A stretch of DNA of 64,000 bases, taken from assembly GCA_018699955.1 (NCBI GenBank), contig JABISG010000135.1, forward strand, positions 1 through 64,000. The letters are read 5' to 3'. Origin of the DNA: Planctomycetaceae bacterium (GTDB lineage Bacteria; Planctomycetota; Planctomycetia; Planctomycetales; Planctomycetaceae). Under the pieces are notes generated by a model. It ran no database searches and was not told the DNA's origin. It saw only the letters and a list, made by a program, of their open reading frames with translations. The position numbers were made by a program, and so were the translations under genes. Shown here piece by piece: positions 36,276 to 45,261 of the stretch; position 1 is the stretch's first letter, and each line of letters opens with the position of its first letter.

Positions 36276-39200
36276 ATGCGTAAGAATCGACTTAATATCT
36301 GTGTGGGGCAATGTCTCCGGAACTCCTTGGCAGGACTGTTGTCCTTCGCCTTGGCCTTCTGTCTGGTCGGCGCCAGTTCCGTTTCCGCCCAACTCCCGCA
36401 GACGCGGCTGTACTCCATCGCTCCGATGGGAAGTAAGGCTGGCGTAACGCTCGATGTCAAAGTGACTAACGGCGCCGACCTCGACGAACTGAATTCGTTG
36501 TTGTTCAATCATCCAGGCATCAAGGCCGTACCCAAGACACAAGACTCCGGCGGCAAGCAAGTTCCTGTCGCAAACACATTCGCTGTCACCGTTGCAGCCA
36601 ATGTTCCTCCGGGAACCTACGAAGCGCGGACGGCCGGCCTGTTCGGCCTGAGCAATCCGCGATCCTTTGAGGTCGGTGATCGCGACGAGATTGCTGAAGC
36701 CGAAGGCAATAACACCCGCGAGCAGGCGCAGGAAATCAAGCAGAACGTCGTCGTAAACAGCGTCATCGGCGGCGCGACCGATATCGACTTCTACCGTATC
36801 GAGGGCAAAAAGGGGCAGCGAATTCTTGTGAGCTGCCGGGCGATTCAACTCGACTCGCGGCTCTCCGCCACCTTGGGACTTTACGATGCCAACGGCCGCC
36901 GTCTCAGCTATACCCGCGGCGACTCGCGCAACGATCCGCTTCTCGATGTAACACTCCCCGCCGACGGACAATTCTTCGTCAAAGTTCACGATTTTCTGTA
37001 TCGTGGTGGAGCCGATTACGGATATCGCCTCATCGCCGGAACCGGACCGCACATCGATTACGTCTTGCCTCCATCGGGGACGCCCGGTTCCACATCAACC
37101 TATACGCTGTTCGGACGAAATCTTCCCGGCGGTCAGGATGCCGGCGTAAAGCTCAACGGAAAACCGTTGCAGAAACTCAACGTTTCCATCGCGCTGCCGA
37201 AAGACGAATCGACACTGCAGACGTCGGTTCTGTTGCCGTCGGCCGAAGCCGCAATTGATGCGATTTCCTACGTCCACAAGTCACCATCGGGCAGTTCCAA
37301 TCCGGTGCAAATTTACTTGGCCACTGCACCGGTACTGGTCGAAAAAGAGCCGAATGATGAAGTGGCACAGGCGCAGCAAGTGACCGTTCCTGCCGAAATC
37401 GGCGGACAATTTCAGGCACGCGGCGATACCGACTACTTCGACTTCACAGCCAAGACCGGAGAGGTCTACTACATCGAAGTCTTCGGGCAGCGAAGCGGCG
37501 GATCGGCCGACCCGTACTTCACACTCGAACAAGTCACCAAGAACGACAAGGGCGTGGAATCCGTCAAACGCATCACCATTCAGGATGATAACACCAAGAA
37601 CCTTTCCCCCAACGTGTTTGATACGATCACCGACGACCCCGTTTACCGCTTTCAGGTCCCGGCCGACAGCACCTATCGCGTGATGTTGCGGGACCGTTAC
37701 TTTGAGGTGCGGGGATATCCGAACCTTGTGTATCGCCTTTCGATTCGTCGCGAGAATCCCGATTTTCGCGTGGTCGCCGTCCCCACGCCGCCGACGGCGG
37801 CGGCGACATCGATCGCCCAGTCCTGGTCGGTTGCCGTTCGCAAAGGCGACAACGTCAAAATTGATCTGCTTGCGTTCCGGCAAGATGGCTTCAACGGCAC
37901 AATCGACGTGACCGTCGAAGGATTGCCCAAGGGTGTTGTCTGTAAAGGGACCAGCATTGGCCCTAAGCAGACCAAGTCAGTATTGATCTTCACTGCGACA
38001 GACGATGCACCCGAGTGGGCCGGACTCGTGAAGGTCATCGCCAAGGCACGCATCGAAGACCCACAAAAGGCACGGGGTGTCGTAACCGCCAGTGCTGCAG
38101 TGAAGGCCGCCGCCGCTGCGTTGCCGAAACTGCAGACGGCCCTCGCCAAGACCATCGACACACAGAACAAGGCCAAAGATCCACTCGCCAAGGCCAACGA
38201 GGCCGCAAAGAAGGCGACGCAAGATCGGGATGCCGCAAAGACGAAGTCAGACGCCGATGCCCTGGCGTTCAAGACGGCACAAGCTGCGGTCACCGCCGCT
38301 ACCAAGAAGACGACCGATGCCGCCGCCACCGTCAAGACGGCGACCGCCGCCAAGACGGCTGCTGACAAGGGAACTGACCAGAACGCCAAGACGGCTGCCG
38401 CCAAAGCCTTGACCGATGCCCAGGCAGCGGCCAAGAAGGCGAATGAAGAACTGGTAGCTGCCAAGAAGACCGCCACTGCTGCCGATGCCGTCGCGAAGGC
38501 ATCAGCAGCAGTTACAGTCAAGGCCGAAGCAGTGGTCAAGGACACCGGCAACAAGGCGAAAGCCGCCGACGCGGTGCAGAAGGCTGCCGACCTGGCCGCC
38601 AAAACAGCGACCGCTGCCAAGCAGGCCGGCGACAAGAAAGTGGCTGACGCTCAGGCCGGTCTCACAAAGGCCGAAGCCGACAACAAGGCTGCCAGCCGCG
38701 AGGTGGCTCGTTCGGCCCGGGTTGGAACAATTGCCTGGAGCGGTGCAGCGAATGTTCCAGGAATCGCGCGGGTTGCGCAATCGTTGGGACTTTCGGTTCT
38801 CAAAGAAAAAGCCCCTTACCAAGTCACCACCGACGTCTTCCGCGTCGAGGCGAATCAGAGCCGCCAGATTCTGGTACCCGTCAAACTTGCCAAACGCAAC
38901 GGGTTTGATAACGCCGTCGCCCTCACTTTCCAAGGCCTGCCCGCAAAAACCAACATCGTGATTGCCAACAAACCAATCGCAAAGGGCAAAAACGAAGTCT
39001 TGCTGCGTGTTTTCCTGAATGCCAACGCGGTCGTTGGCACCTACACCCTCTATCTCAAGGGACAGGGGCAGGTGCCATACAAACGGAATCCCGAACGCGA
39101 GGTTGCAGCGAAAGCCGCACAGGTCAAGGCAGCCGAGGTTTTGAAGACAGCACAGGAAGCCGCCAAGAAGGCAACTCAATCACGTGATGCTGCGAAAAAG

Positions 39201-39959
39201 AAGGCCGCCGCCGATGCTTTGGCCTTCAAGAAAGCGACCGACACGGTGACTGCCGCAACGAAGAAGGCAACGGTTGCCACGGCAGCCGTCAAAGCAGCAA
39301 CCGATGCCAAAGCTGCCGCAGATAAAGGAACTGATGACAATGCCAAGGCGGCTACCGCCAAGGCATTGACCGATGCACAAGCTGCAGCAAAGAAGGCAGA
39401 TGAGGACTTAGCTGCAGCCAAGAAAGTGGCGGCCGCCGCCGATGCAGTCGCAAAGACATCTGCAGCAGCAAATGTCACAGCTGAAGCTGTGGTCAAGACA
39501 ACGGTTGCCGCATCGACGGCTGCCACGGCGGCGAAAAAGGCAGCCGACACAGCCGCGACGGCTGCAACAAATGCAGCCAAACCAAAGAACATCAATTGCT
39601 TCTTCACATCGACGCCAATTGTCATCGATGTGAAACCGGGTCCGGCCACGCTGACAGCTGTCGCGCCCGGCGGTGGGGCTCTCAAGAAAGGGCAGAAGAT
39701 CGACGTCAAGGTGACCATCAAACGCATCAACGGTTTTGTTGGTCCGATCACCTTAACGCTTCCGGCAGTGCCAGGTGTCACAGGGGTGACTGCCCAGCCC
39801 GTTACGATTCCGGCAGACAAGAATGATGGCGTACTTTCAATTCAGGCGGCCGGCGATGCCACCGAAGGTCAATTGGCCAACCTCGTGGTGCGCGGCACAA
39901 TGGACTTCGCCGGAAAAGCGGCCGTCGATGTGCCGGTGGTCGTTAAGGTTGCAAAGTAA
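36276..39959 (+). CDS. Exported pre-peptidase-domain protein with two Ala/Lys-rich helical inserts
   Basis: 1227 aa, ATG at 36276 after GGAGGGGGAG; signal peptide cut predicted after SVSA (residue 38). Two pre-peptidase C-terminal-like beta modules: EAEGNNTREQAQEI...DIDFYRIEGKKGQRI (about 145-235) and EKEPNDEVAQAQQV...DTDYFDFTAKTGEVYYIEVF (about 355-420). Long Ala/Lys/Thr-rich segments, predicted helical or coiled, occupy about 601-810 and 938-1104 and look inserted into loops of beta domains. They share the motif ADKGTDxNAK...AKALTDAQAAAKKA with each other and with the next gene. Function unknown; surface structural or binding role inferred. The next gene follows after 84 bp. Confidence 0.88.
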   Translation: MRKNRLNICVGQCLRNSLAGLLSFALAFCLVGASSVSAQLPQTRLYSIAPMGSKAGVTLDVKVTNGADLDELNSLLFNHPGIKAVPKTQDSGGKQVPVANTFAVTVAANVPPGTYEARTAGLFGLSNPRSFEVGDRDEIAEAEGNNTREQAQEIKQNVVVNSVIGGATDIDFYRIEGKKGQRILVSCRAIQLDSRLSATLGLYDANGRRLSYTRGDSRNDPLLDVTLPADGQFFVKVHDFLYRGGADYGYRLIAGTGPHIDYVLPPSGTPGSTSTYTLFGRNLPGGQDAGVKLNGKPLQKLNVSIALPKDESTLQTSVLLPSAEAAIDAISYVHKSPSGSSNPVQIYLATAPVLVEKEPNDEVAQAQQVTVPAEIGGQFQARGDTDYFDFTAKTGEVYYIEVFGQRSGGSADPYFTLEQVTKNDKGVESVKRITIQDDNTKNLSPNVFDTITDDPVYRFQVPADSTYRVMLRDRYFEVRGYPNLVYRLSIRRENPDFRVVAVPTPPTAAATSIAQSWSVAVRKGDNVKIDLLAFRQDGFNGTIDVTVEGLPKGVVCKGTSIGPKQTKSVLIFTATDDAPEWAGLVKVIAKARIEDPQKARGVVTASAAVKAAAAALPKLQTALAKTIDTQNKAKDPLAKANEAAKKATQDRDAAKTKSDADALAFKTAQAAVTAATKKTTDAAATVKTATAAKTAADKGTDQNAKTAAAKALTDAQAAAKKANEELVAAKKTATAADAVAKASAAVTVKAEAVVKDTGNKAKAADAVQKAADLAAKTATAAKQAGDKKVADAQAGLTKAEADNKAASREVARSARVGTIAWSGAANVPGIARVAQSLGLSVLKEKAPYQVTTDVFRVEANQSRQILVPVKLAKRNGFDNAVALTFQGLPAKTNIVIANKPIAKGKNEVLLRVFLNANAVVGTYTLYLKGQGQVPYKRNPEREVAAKAAQVKAAEVLKTAQEAAKKATQSRDAAKKKAAADALAFKKATDTVTAATKKATVATAAVKAATDAKAAADKGTDDNAKAATAKALTDAQAAAKKADEDLAAAKKVAAAADAVAKTSAAANVTAEAVVKTTVAASTAATAAKKAADTAATAATNAAKPKNINCFFTSTPIVIDVKPGPATLTAVAPGGGALKKGQKIDVKVTIKRINGFVGPITLTLPAVPGVTGVTAQPVTIPADKNDGVLSIQAAGDATEGQLANLVVRGTMDFAGKAAVDVPVVVKVAK

Positions 39960-40043
39960 ACAGACACGACTCGAATATGTTTCGGCCACGAAGAAATCGC
40001 GGTCGCAATAAACTGAATGGTATGTAATACAGGGGTTTCTCTG

Positions 40044-43000
40044 ATGCGAAAACTGATCGCGAGCCTGTTTGTCGTTTGTGGGTTGGTCGTCTACGGCGTC
40101 ACGGCACATTCGGCGGATGAAAAGCCGGCCAAAAAAGCGGGCGTAATCGAAGCGGCTGCCGTTAATCTGGGCCGGCCGGTCGATTTTGATCGCGACATCC
40201 TGCCCATTTTCGAGAGCAGTTGTATCGCGTGCCACAACATTGCCATCGACGAAGGCAAATTGTCGCTGGAAGATGTTGAGAGCGTGATGAAAGGCGGCAA
40301 ACGGGGGCCGTCGGTGGTGCCAAAGCAGCCTGAAAAGAGCCGCCTGTTCCTGTATGCCGCGCATGCAGCGAAGCCCATTATGCCGCCGATGCCGAATAAG
40401 GTTGACGCTGAAACGTTGACACCGAAACAACTTGGTTTGATTCGTCAGTGGATTCTGGAAGGTGCGACCAAGGGAATGGGAGCGTCGCGCGAGTCGGTGC
40501 AGTGGCGGCCGCTTCCATCGACTCTCAAGTCGATTTACAGTGTGGCGTTATCTCCGTGGGGGCGATTTGCCGCCGCCGGTCGTACGAACCAAATCAGCGT
40601 CTACGACCTTTCGAGCAAAAAAGAAGTGGCGCGGCTGGTCGATCCCGCACTCGCCACTGTCGAGTACGATGGCGGGCTGATGTATCCCGGTGGCGCCGCT
40701 CATCGTGACTTCGTCAACTCCCTGGCGTTCAGTCCCGATGGCAATTTGTTGGCATCCGGTGGCTTTCGCGTCGTGAAATTGTGGAAACGCGTGACCGAAC
40801 CAAAACGGTTCGCCCTGCCCCTCGGGCAGGATGTCACGGCCGTTGCCATCAGTGCTGATGGCAAGCTTGCTGCGATCGCCGTGGCCGATAAGACCGTTCG
40901 CCTCTGGAACCTCGTCGATGGTAAGCCGGGAGCAACGCTCAGCGGCCACACCGACCGCATCACCGGACTCGAGTTCTGGCCCCGCGCAGAAGAGCAGGCC
41001 GAAGTCAGCCGTCAGGTGACAACCACTGCCGCAAATGTTGCCGCTGCAAACAAAAAACTTGCGACAGCGAAACAGGCCGTGGCCGACTTTGCCGCCCATC
41101 CTGATCCAAAACTGGATGAGGCAGCGACGAAAGCAAAGCAGACACAGTTGGCAGCCGCGCAGACCGCTGCGGAAGCCGCGTTGAAGGCCGCCAGTGATGC
41201 AGCAACTGCCGCCACCACTGCCAGTGCTGCCTTCGACAAGAAAGCCGCCGAGCAGTCGCGACTAATTACAGTCTCCGCAGATAAGACAGTTCGAATCTGG
41301 AAAGCAAGCGATGGCTCGGCGATCGCACAGTTGCAGACGCCGGCAGCAATTAACGACGTTGCGACCAACCGTGACGGCAGTCAGTTTGTCACCGCCGAAG
41401 CAGACAACACGCTCCGCGTCTGGGCCTTTCCAATCGTTGAGACAAAGCTGGCAGAGGGTGAAAAGAAGGACCCAGCCAAGCCCGCCGTTGTACCGGTGTC
41501 TGAGCTGAAAGGGCATACGAAGCCGGTCACATCGGTTGATCTGGTCTTCACTCCCGGTACGCAAGTCGTTTCCGGCAGCACCGATGGCACCGTTCGCACA
41601 TGGGATTTGGCCGGTGCAAAACAGATTCGTTCGATGAATCACGGCGGCCCGGTTTTGGCCGTCGCAGCCCGTGGCGATGGGCTACGTCTCGCTTCGGTTA
41701 GCGATAACGGAATTGGAAAACTCTGGGAAACGAGCAACGGAAAGCAATTGGCGGAACTCAAGAGTGACGTCAAATTGCAGCGACAGGTCACCGAGCGGGT
41801 TGAGGAACAGGCCGTTGCCAAACAGCGTGTTGCTCTAGCCGATGCTGCTTTCAAAGCGGCCGATAAGAATCTCAAGGATCGTGAGGCAGCTACCAAGAAA
41901 GCGACCGATACCAAGACCGCTGCCGACAAGGCCATCGCCGATCCCGATAAGAAGAACAAGGATGCGGATGCCAAGCTGAAGGCAGCGAAGACTGCACAAG
42001 GGACGGCCGCTAAAGAACTCAAGGTTGCCCAAGACGCCGCCACAAAGTCGGCAGCAGAACGCGACGCCGCAACAAAGAAGGCTGCGGCCGATGCTGCGAC
42101 GCTGAAGGCATCACAGGCAGCCGCTACAGTCGCTGCGAAAACTGCTGCTGGTGCGGAAGCAGCCGTCAAGAAAGCGACCGAGCAGAAGGCTGCCGCCGAC
42201 AAGGGCGACGACGCAAATGCCAAAGCGGCAGCCGCTAAAGCGTTGACCGACGCTCAAGCGGTAGCGAAGACCGCCGTCGATGGCTTCGCCGCGGCTAAGA
42301 AAGCAGCGACCGACGCCGAGGCGACAGCGAAAGCCTCTACTGACGCTAAGACAAAGGCCGATGCCCTTGCCAAAACGAACGACGCTGCGGCAAAAGCTGC
42401 CGATGCAAAGAGCAAGGCAAGTGTCAAACCCACTCAGGATGCCGAGAAAGCCTTTGCTGCCACACAGGTGGCATTGAAAAAGGTAAAGGACGCGGCGGCA
42501 CAGGCTCTTCGCAGCTTAAACCTGTCGCAAAAAGCTGTTGTAACGGCTAAGGCACAAATCGCCGAACGGACCAAAACCAAAGATGCCGAGACAGCCTCGC
42601 AGAAGCTGGCCGACGCGGATGTGACCAACGCACAAGCAGCCGAGAAGGTCGCGGCGAAGCCACTTCGCACGGTTGCGTTTTCACTCGATGGAACGCAGGT
42701 CGTCACCAGTGGTGATAATGCGGCATTGCGTTCCTGGGACGCGACAACCGGCCTTCCGTTGGACGCTTATATTGCCCACCAGGGACCGGTGACAGCGATT
42801 GCATTTAGTGCCACCGGAACGATTGTGACCGGAGCAAACGACAAGACGGCCTCAGCCTGGTCGGCTGCCCCCCAGTGGAAGCTGGTTGGTCAGCTTGGGG
42901 CAAATAAAGAGAATTCTCTCGATCTGGCAGCCTCGCCGTTCGTCAATCGCATCCTGACACTCGATTTCAGTAGCGATGGTAAACTGCTGGCAACAGGTGG

Positions 43001-43631
43001 CGGCGATCCGTCACGCAGCGGTGAGTTGATGATCTGGGATGTCGAGAAGCAACAATTGGTGCGCACAATTGAAGATGCACACAGCGATACCGTGATGGGC
43101 GTAGAATTCTCCCGCGACGGTCGCACACTGGTTTCCGGTGCCGCTGACAAGTTTGTGAAAACGTTCGATGTCGCTACCGGAAAGCATATTCGATCGTACG
43201 AAGGGCATACGCATCACGTGCTCGATGTGAGCATCAAAGGCGATGAAAGCACGATCATCAGTGCTGGTGCCGATAACGTCATTAAGGTCTGGAACACTGA
43301 AACCGGCGAGCAACGCCGCACGATTTCGACGTACAAGAAACAGGTTGTCTGCGTGCAATACATCGCCGCAACCGACAACTTCATCAGTTGCAGTGGAGAT
43401 AAGACCGTCCGGCTATTCACCGCAGCAAACGGTTCGAACCGGCGCAGTTTCACCGGGGCTGGCGACTTCATGTATGCAGCGGCCTGCTCGCGCGATGAAG
43501 GCATCGTGCTTGGTGGTGGTGAAGATGGTGTGCTTCGCGTTTGGAATGGCAAGAACGGCCAGGTTATCGCCGCGTTCGAGCCGCCTCAACCGGTTGTTTC
43601 CAATACCGCCATCGCAACTGCGGGCAAATAG
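40044..43631 (+). CDS. Exported cytochrome c-like / WD40 protein with Ala/Lys-rich coils
   Basis: 1195 aa from the ATG at 40044 (CAGGGG 8 nt upstream); signal peptide ending near TAHSADE. A planctomycete cytochrome C-type segment contains SSCIACHN (C-x2-CH) near residues 58-63. WD40 blades follow (for example VAISADGKLAAIAVADKTVRLW), broken by Ala/Lys-rich helical insertions at about 310-404 and 572-872, then a last run of blades to the end. A beta-propeller with coils extending from it is expected outside the cytoplasm. The larger coil shares a 30-residue motif with the preceding protein, suggesting assembly with it or common origin. A strong terminator follows. Confidence 0.9.
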   Translation: MRKLIASLFVVCGLVVYGVTAHSADEKPAKKAGVIEAAAVNLGRPVDFDRDILPIFESSCIACHNIAIDEGKLSLEDVESVMKGGKRGPSVVPKQPEKSRLFLYAAHAAKPIMPPMPNKVDAETLTPKQLGLIRQWILEGATKGMGASRESVQWRPLPSTLKSIYSVALSPWGRFAAAGRTNQISVYDLSSKKEVARLVDPALATVEYDGGLMYPGGAAHRDFVNSLAFSPDGNLLASGGFRVVKLWKRVTEPKRFALPLGQDVTAVAISADGKLAAIAVADKTVRLWNLVDGKPGATLSGHTDRITGLEFWPRAEEQAEVSRQVTTTAANVAAANKKLATAKQAVADFAAHPDPKLDEAATKAKQTQLAAAQTAAEAALKAASDAATAATTASAAFDKKAAEQSRLITVSADKTVRIWKASDGSAIAQLQTPAAINDVATNRDGSQFVTAEADNTLRVWAFPIVETKLAEGEKKDPAKPAVVPVSELKGHTKPVTSVDLVFTPGTQVVSGSTDGTVRTWDLAGAKQIRSMNHGGPVLAVAARGDGLRLASVSDNGIGKLWETSNGKQLAELKSDVKLQRQVTERVEEQAVAKQRVALADAAFKAADKNLKDREAATKKATDTKTAADKAIADPDKKNKDADAKLKAAKTAQGTAAKELKVAQDAATKSAAERDAATKKAAADAATLKASQAAATVAAKTAAGAEAAVKKATEQKAAADKGDDANAKAAAAKALTDAQAVAKTAVDGFAAAKKAATDAEATAKASTDAKTKADALAKTNDAAAKAADAKSKASVKPTQDAEKAFAATQVALKKVKDAAAQALRSLNLSQKAVVTAKAQIAERTKTKDAETASQKLADADVTNAQAAEKVAAKPLRTVAFSLDGTQVVTSGDNAALRSWDATTGLPLDAYIAHQGPVTAIAFSATGTIVTGANDKTASAWSAAPQWKLVGQLGANKENSLDLAASPFVNRILTLDFSSDGKLLATGGGDPSRSGELMIWDVEKQQLVRTIEDAHSDTVMGVEFSRDGRTLVSGAADKFVKTFDVATGKHIRSYEGHTHHVLDVSIKGDESTIISAGADNVIKVWNTETGEQRRTISTYKKQVVCVQYIAATDNFISCSGDKTVRLFTAANGSNRRSFTGAGDFMYAAACSRDEGIVLGGGEDGVLRVWNGKNGQVIAAFEPPQPVVSNTAIATAGK

Positions 43632-43681
43632 TCCAGTCCATCACGGCACGCAACCGCGCGGAGCCGCTTGATTCTAAATCC

Positions 43682-43720
43682 AACAGCCGCCACACTGCTG
43701 AGTGTGGCGGCTGTTTTCTT
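43682..43720 (+). terminator. Strong intrinsic terminator after the WD40 gene
   Basis: A 15-bp perfect stem (43682-43696 with 43701-43715) around a GCTG loop, followed by TTCTTTC. 50 bp past the stop of the WD40 gene and before the UxaC-like gene. Confidence 0.9.
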
Positions 43721-43757
43721 TCGGCCAGTACCAGACGAAGCAAAAGCGAGATTCACA

Positions 43758-45041
43758 ATGTCGAAGCAGTTGGGGCAGCGGATTTTTGACGAGCTCGAGA
43801 AGATCGTGTTGATCGATCCTCATTCTCACATCAACCCGCATTCGGCGGCATCGGAAACGCTGGCCGACATTATGGGTTACCATTACTACACCGAATTGGC
43901 CCACGCAGCTGGACTGCCGCGAGAGCGAATTGAAGAGCCAGGACTCGATCCGAAAGAAAAGGTTAGTCGCCTCGTTCCCATGCTGGCCGCGCTGGATAAT
44001 ACGGTGCAGGTCAGCTGGCTGATCGAGATGTGCCGCGAGTTCTTCGACTTTACCGATGACCGCATCACGCCGGACAACTGGGAATCGCTGTATGATACGG
44101 CGGCCAGCCGCATGGCTGAGCCGGACTGGGAAGACCGCGTTTTGAAGCAAAGCGGGCTGGAACGGGTTTTCCTCACCAACGACTTTGACGATCCGCTCGA
44201 AGGCTTCAACACCGATCGCTACATCCCCTGCCTACGGACCGACGATCTCGTGTTCCATCTGGCAAAGCCCGAAACGCAAGAGCGGCTGGCAAAGGCGTCT
44301 GGCATCGAGCCGGTCGATTGTGGGTCTGTCGTTCGGGCGATTGGCCAATTGTTCGATCATTTTAAAAGTCGAGGGGCGCGAGCCTGCGCGATTTCGCTGC
44401 CGCCGGATTTTCATCCCGGTCCCGTTGATCAGTCAACGGTTGAGCCAATATTGCAGTCGATGTTGGGCGGTCGTTCGGTTTTAACAGAGGACGAATCTCA
44501 AGTCGTTTCCCGATTCGTATTCTGGACGTTGGCAGAAATGTGTGCCGAGCATCGATTGCCGTTCGATCTGATGATTGGCGTTAATCGTCGTGTGTACGAA
44601 GACGGCGTGCATCAGGGGCAGGATCTGTTCGACAGCAGGACTTCGCTTTTGCAGTATCGAGCATTATTTAATGCCTTCCCGCAGGTCACCTTTCCCGTCT
44701 CGGTCCTTGCACAGACGAGCAATCAAGAATTGGTCAGCTACAGTTGGATTTTTCCCAACGTCGTAACGAACGGCCACTGGTGGTATTCCAACATTCCCGC
44801 TTACATCGAATTGGATTGTCGCAGCCGTCTTGAAGCCGTTCCCCGCACCAAGCAAATTGGTTATTACAGCGATATGTACAAGCTCGAATTCGCGCTGCCC
44901 AAGTTTCGCATGTACCGCCAGGTGCTTGCCGGCGTACTGGGACGCGATTTCGTCATCGGCCGTGGCTGGTCGGAGGAAGAAGCAGTATCCCTTGGCCGGC
45001 AGGTATTGCGCGGCAACGTTGAGACGATTTTCAACTGCTGA
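43758..45041 (+). CDS. UxaC-like (glucuronate isomerase family) protein
   Basis: 427 aa from the ATG at 43758; an earlier in-frame start would translate through the terminator. IDPHSHINPHSA carries the H-x-H metal pair, as in the amidohydrolase-fold uronate isomerases. NGHWWYSNIPAYIE and the end IGYYSDMYKLEFALPKFRMYRQVL...VLRGNVETIFN align by pattern with the C-terminal part of UxaC. No signal peptide. It is likely a cytoplasmic isomerase or hydrolase of sugar acids, but it is diverged enough that another substrate is possible. Confidence 0.75.
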   Translation: MSKQLGQRIFDELEKIVLIDPHSHINPHSAASETLADIMGYHYYTELAHAAGLPRERIEEPGLDPKEKVSRLVPMLAALDNTVQVSWLIEMCREFFDFTDDRITPDNWESLYDTAASRMAEPDWEDRVLKQSGLERVFLTNDFDDPLEGFNTDRYIPCLRTDDLVFHLAKPETQERLAKASGIEPVDCGSVVRAIGQLFDHFKSRGARACAISLPPDFHPGPVDQSTVEPILQSMLGGRSVLTEDESQVVSRFVFWTLAEMCAEHRLPFDLMIGVNRRVYEDGVHQGQDLFDSRTSLLQYRALFNAFPQVTFPVSVLAQTSNQELVSYSWIFPNVVTNGHWWYSNIPAYIELDCRSRLEAVPRTKQIGYYSDMYKLEFALPKFRMYRQVLAGVLGRDFVIGRGWSEEEAVSLGRQVLRGNVETIFNC

Positions 45042-45261
45042 CGCAGTTTTCTTCATCGGATGGGATGTGCCACCGATGGAGAGATTACCGGAGATGCGAG
45101 TTCGGAAAACCGCAATCGTGTGACACTTCAATCGAAGTTGGGTGACACAAGCAGTTGCACGAGTGGAACACCCCCCATAGAATCGAGGGACGTCTGTTTA
45201 TATTCGGTGCGTTTTTTGCTCTCGGTTTCCTTGCTGCCTCTGGACCTTTCAGGACGCCATA

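Noticed and set aside
37697-38635. Minus-strand Ala/Val/Ser-rich open frame of 312 codons
   Set aside because: It is the reverse reading of the GCC/AAG-rich coil codons, which seldom yields stops; not a gene.
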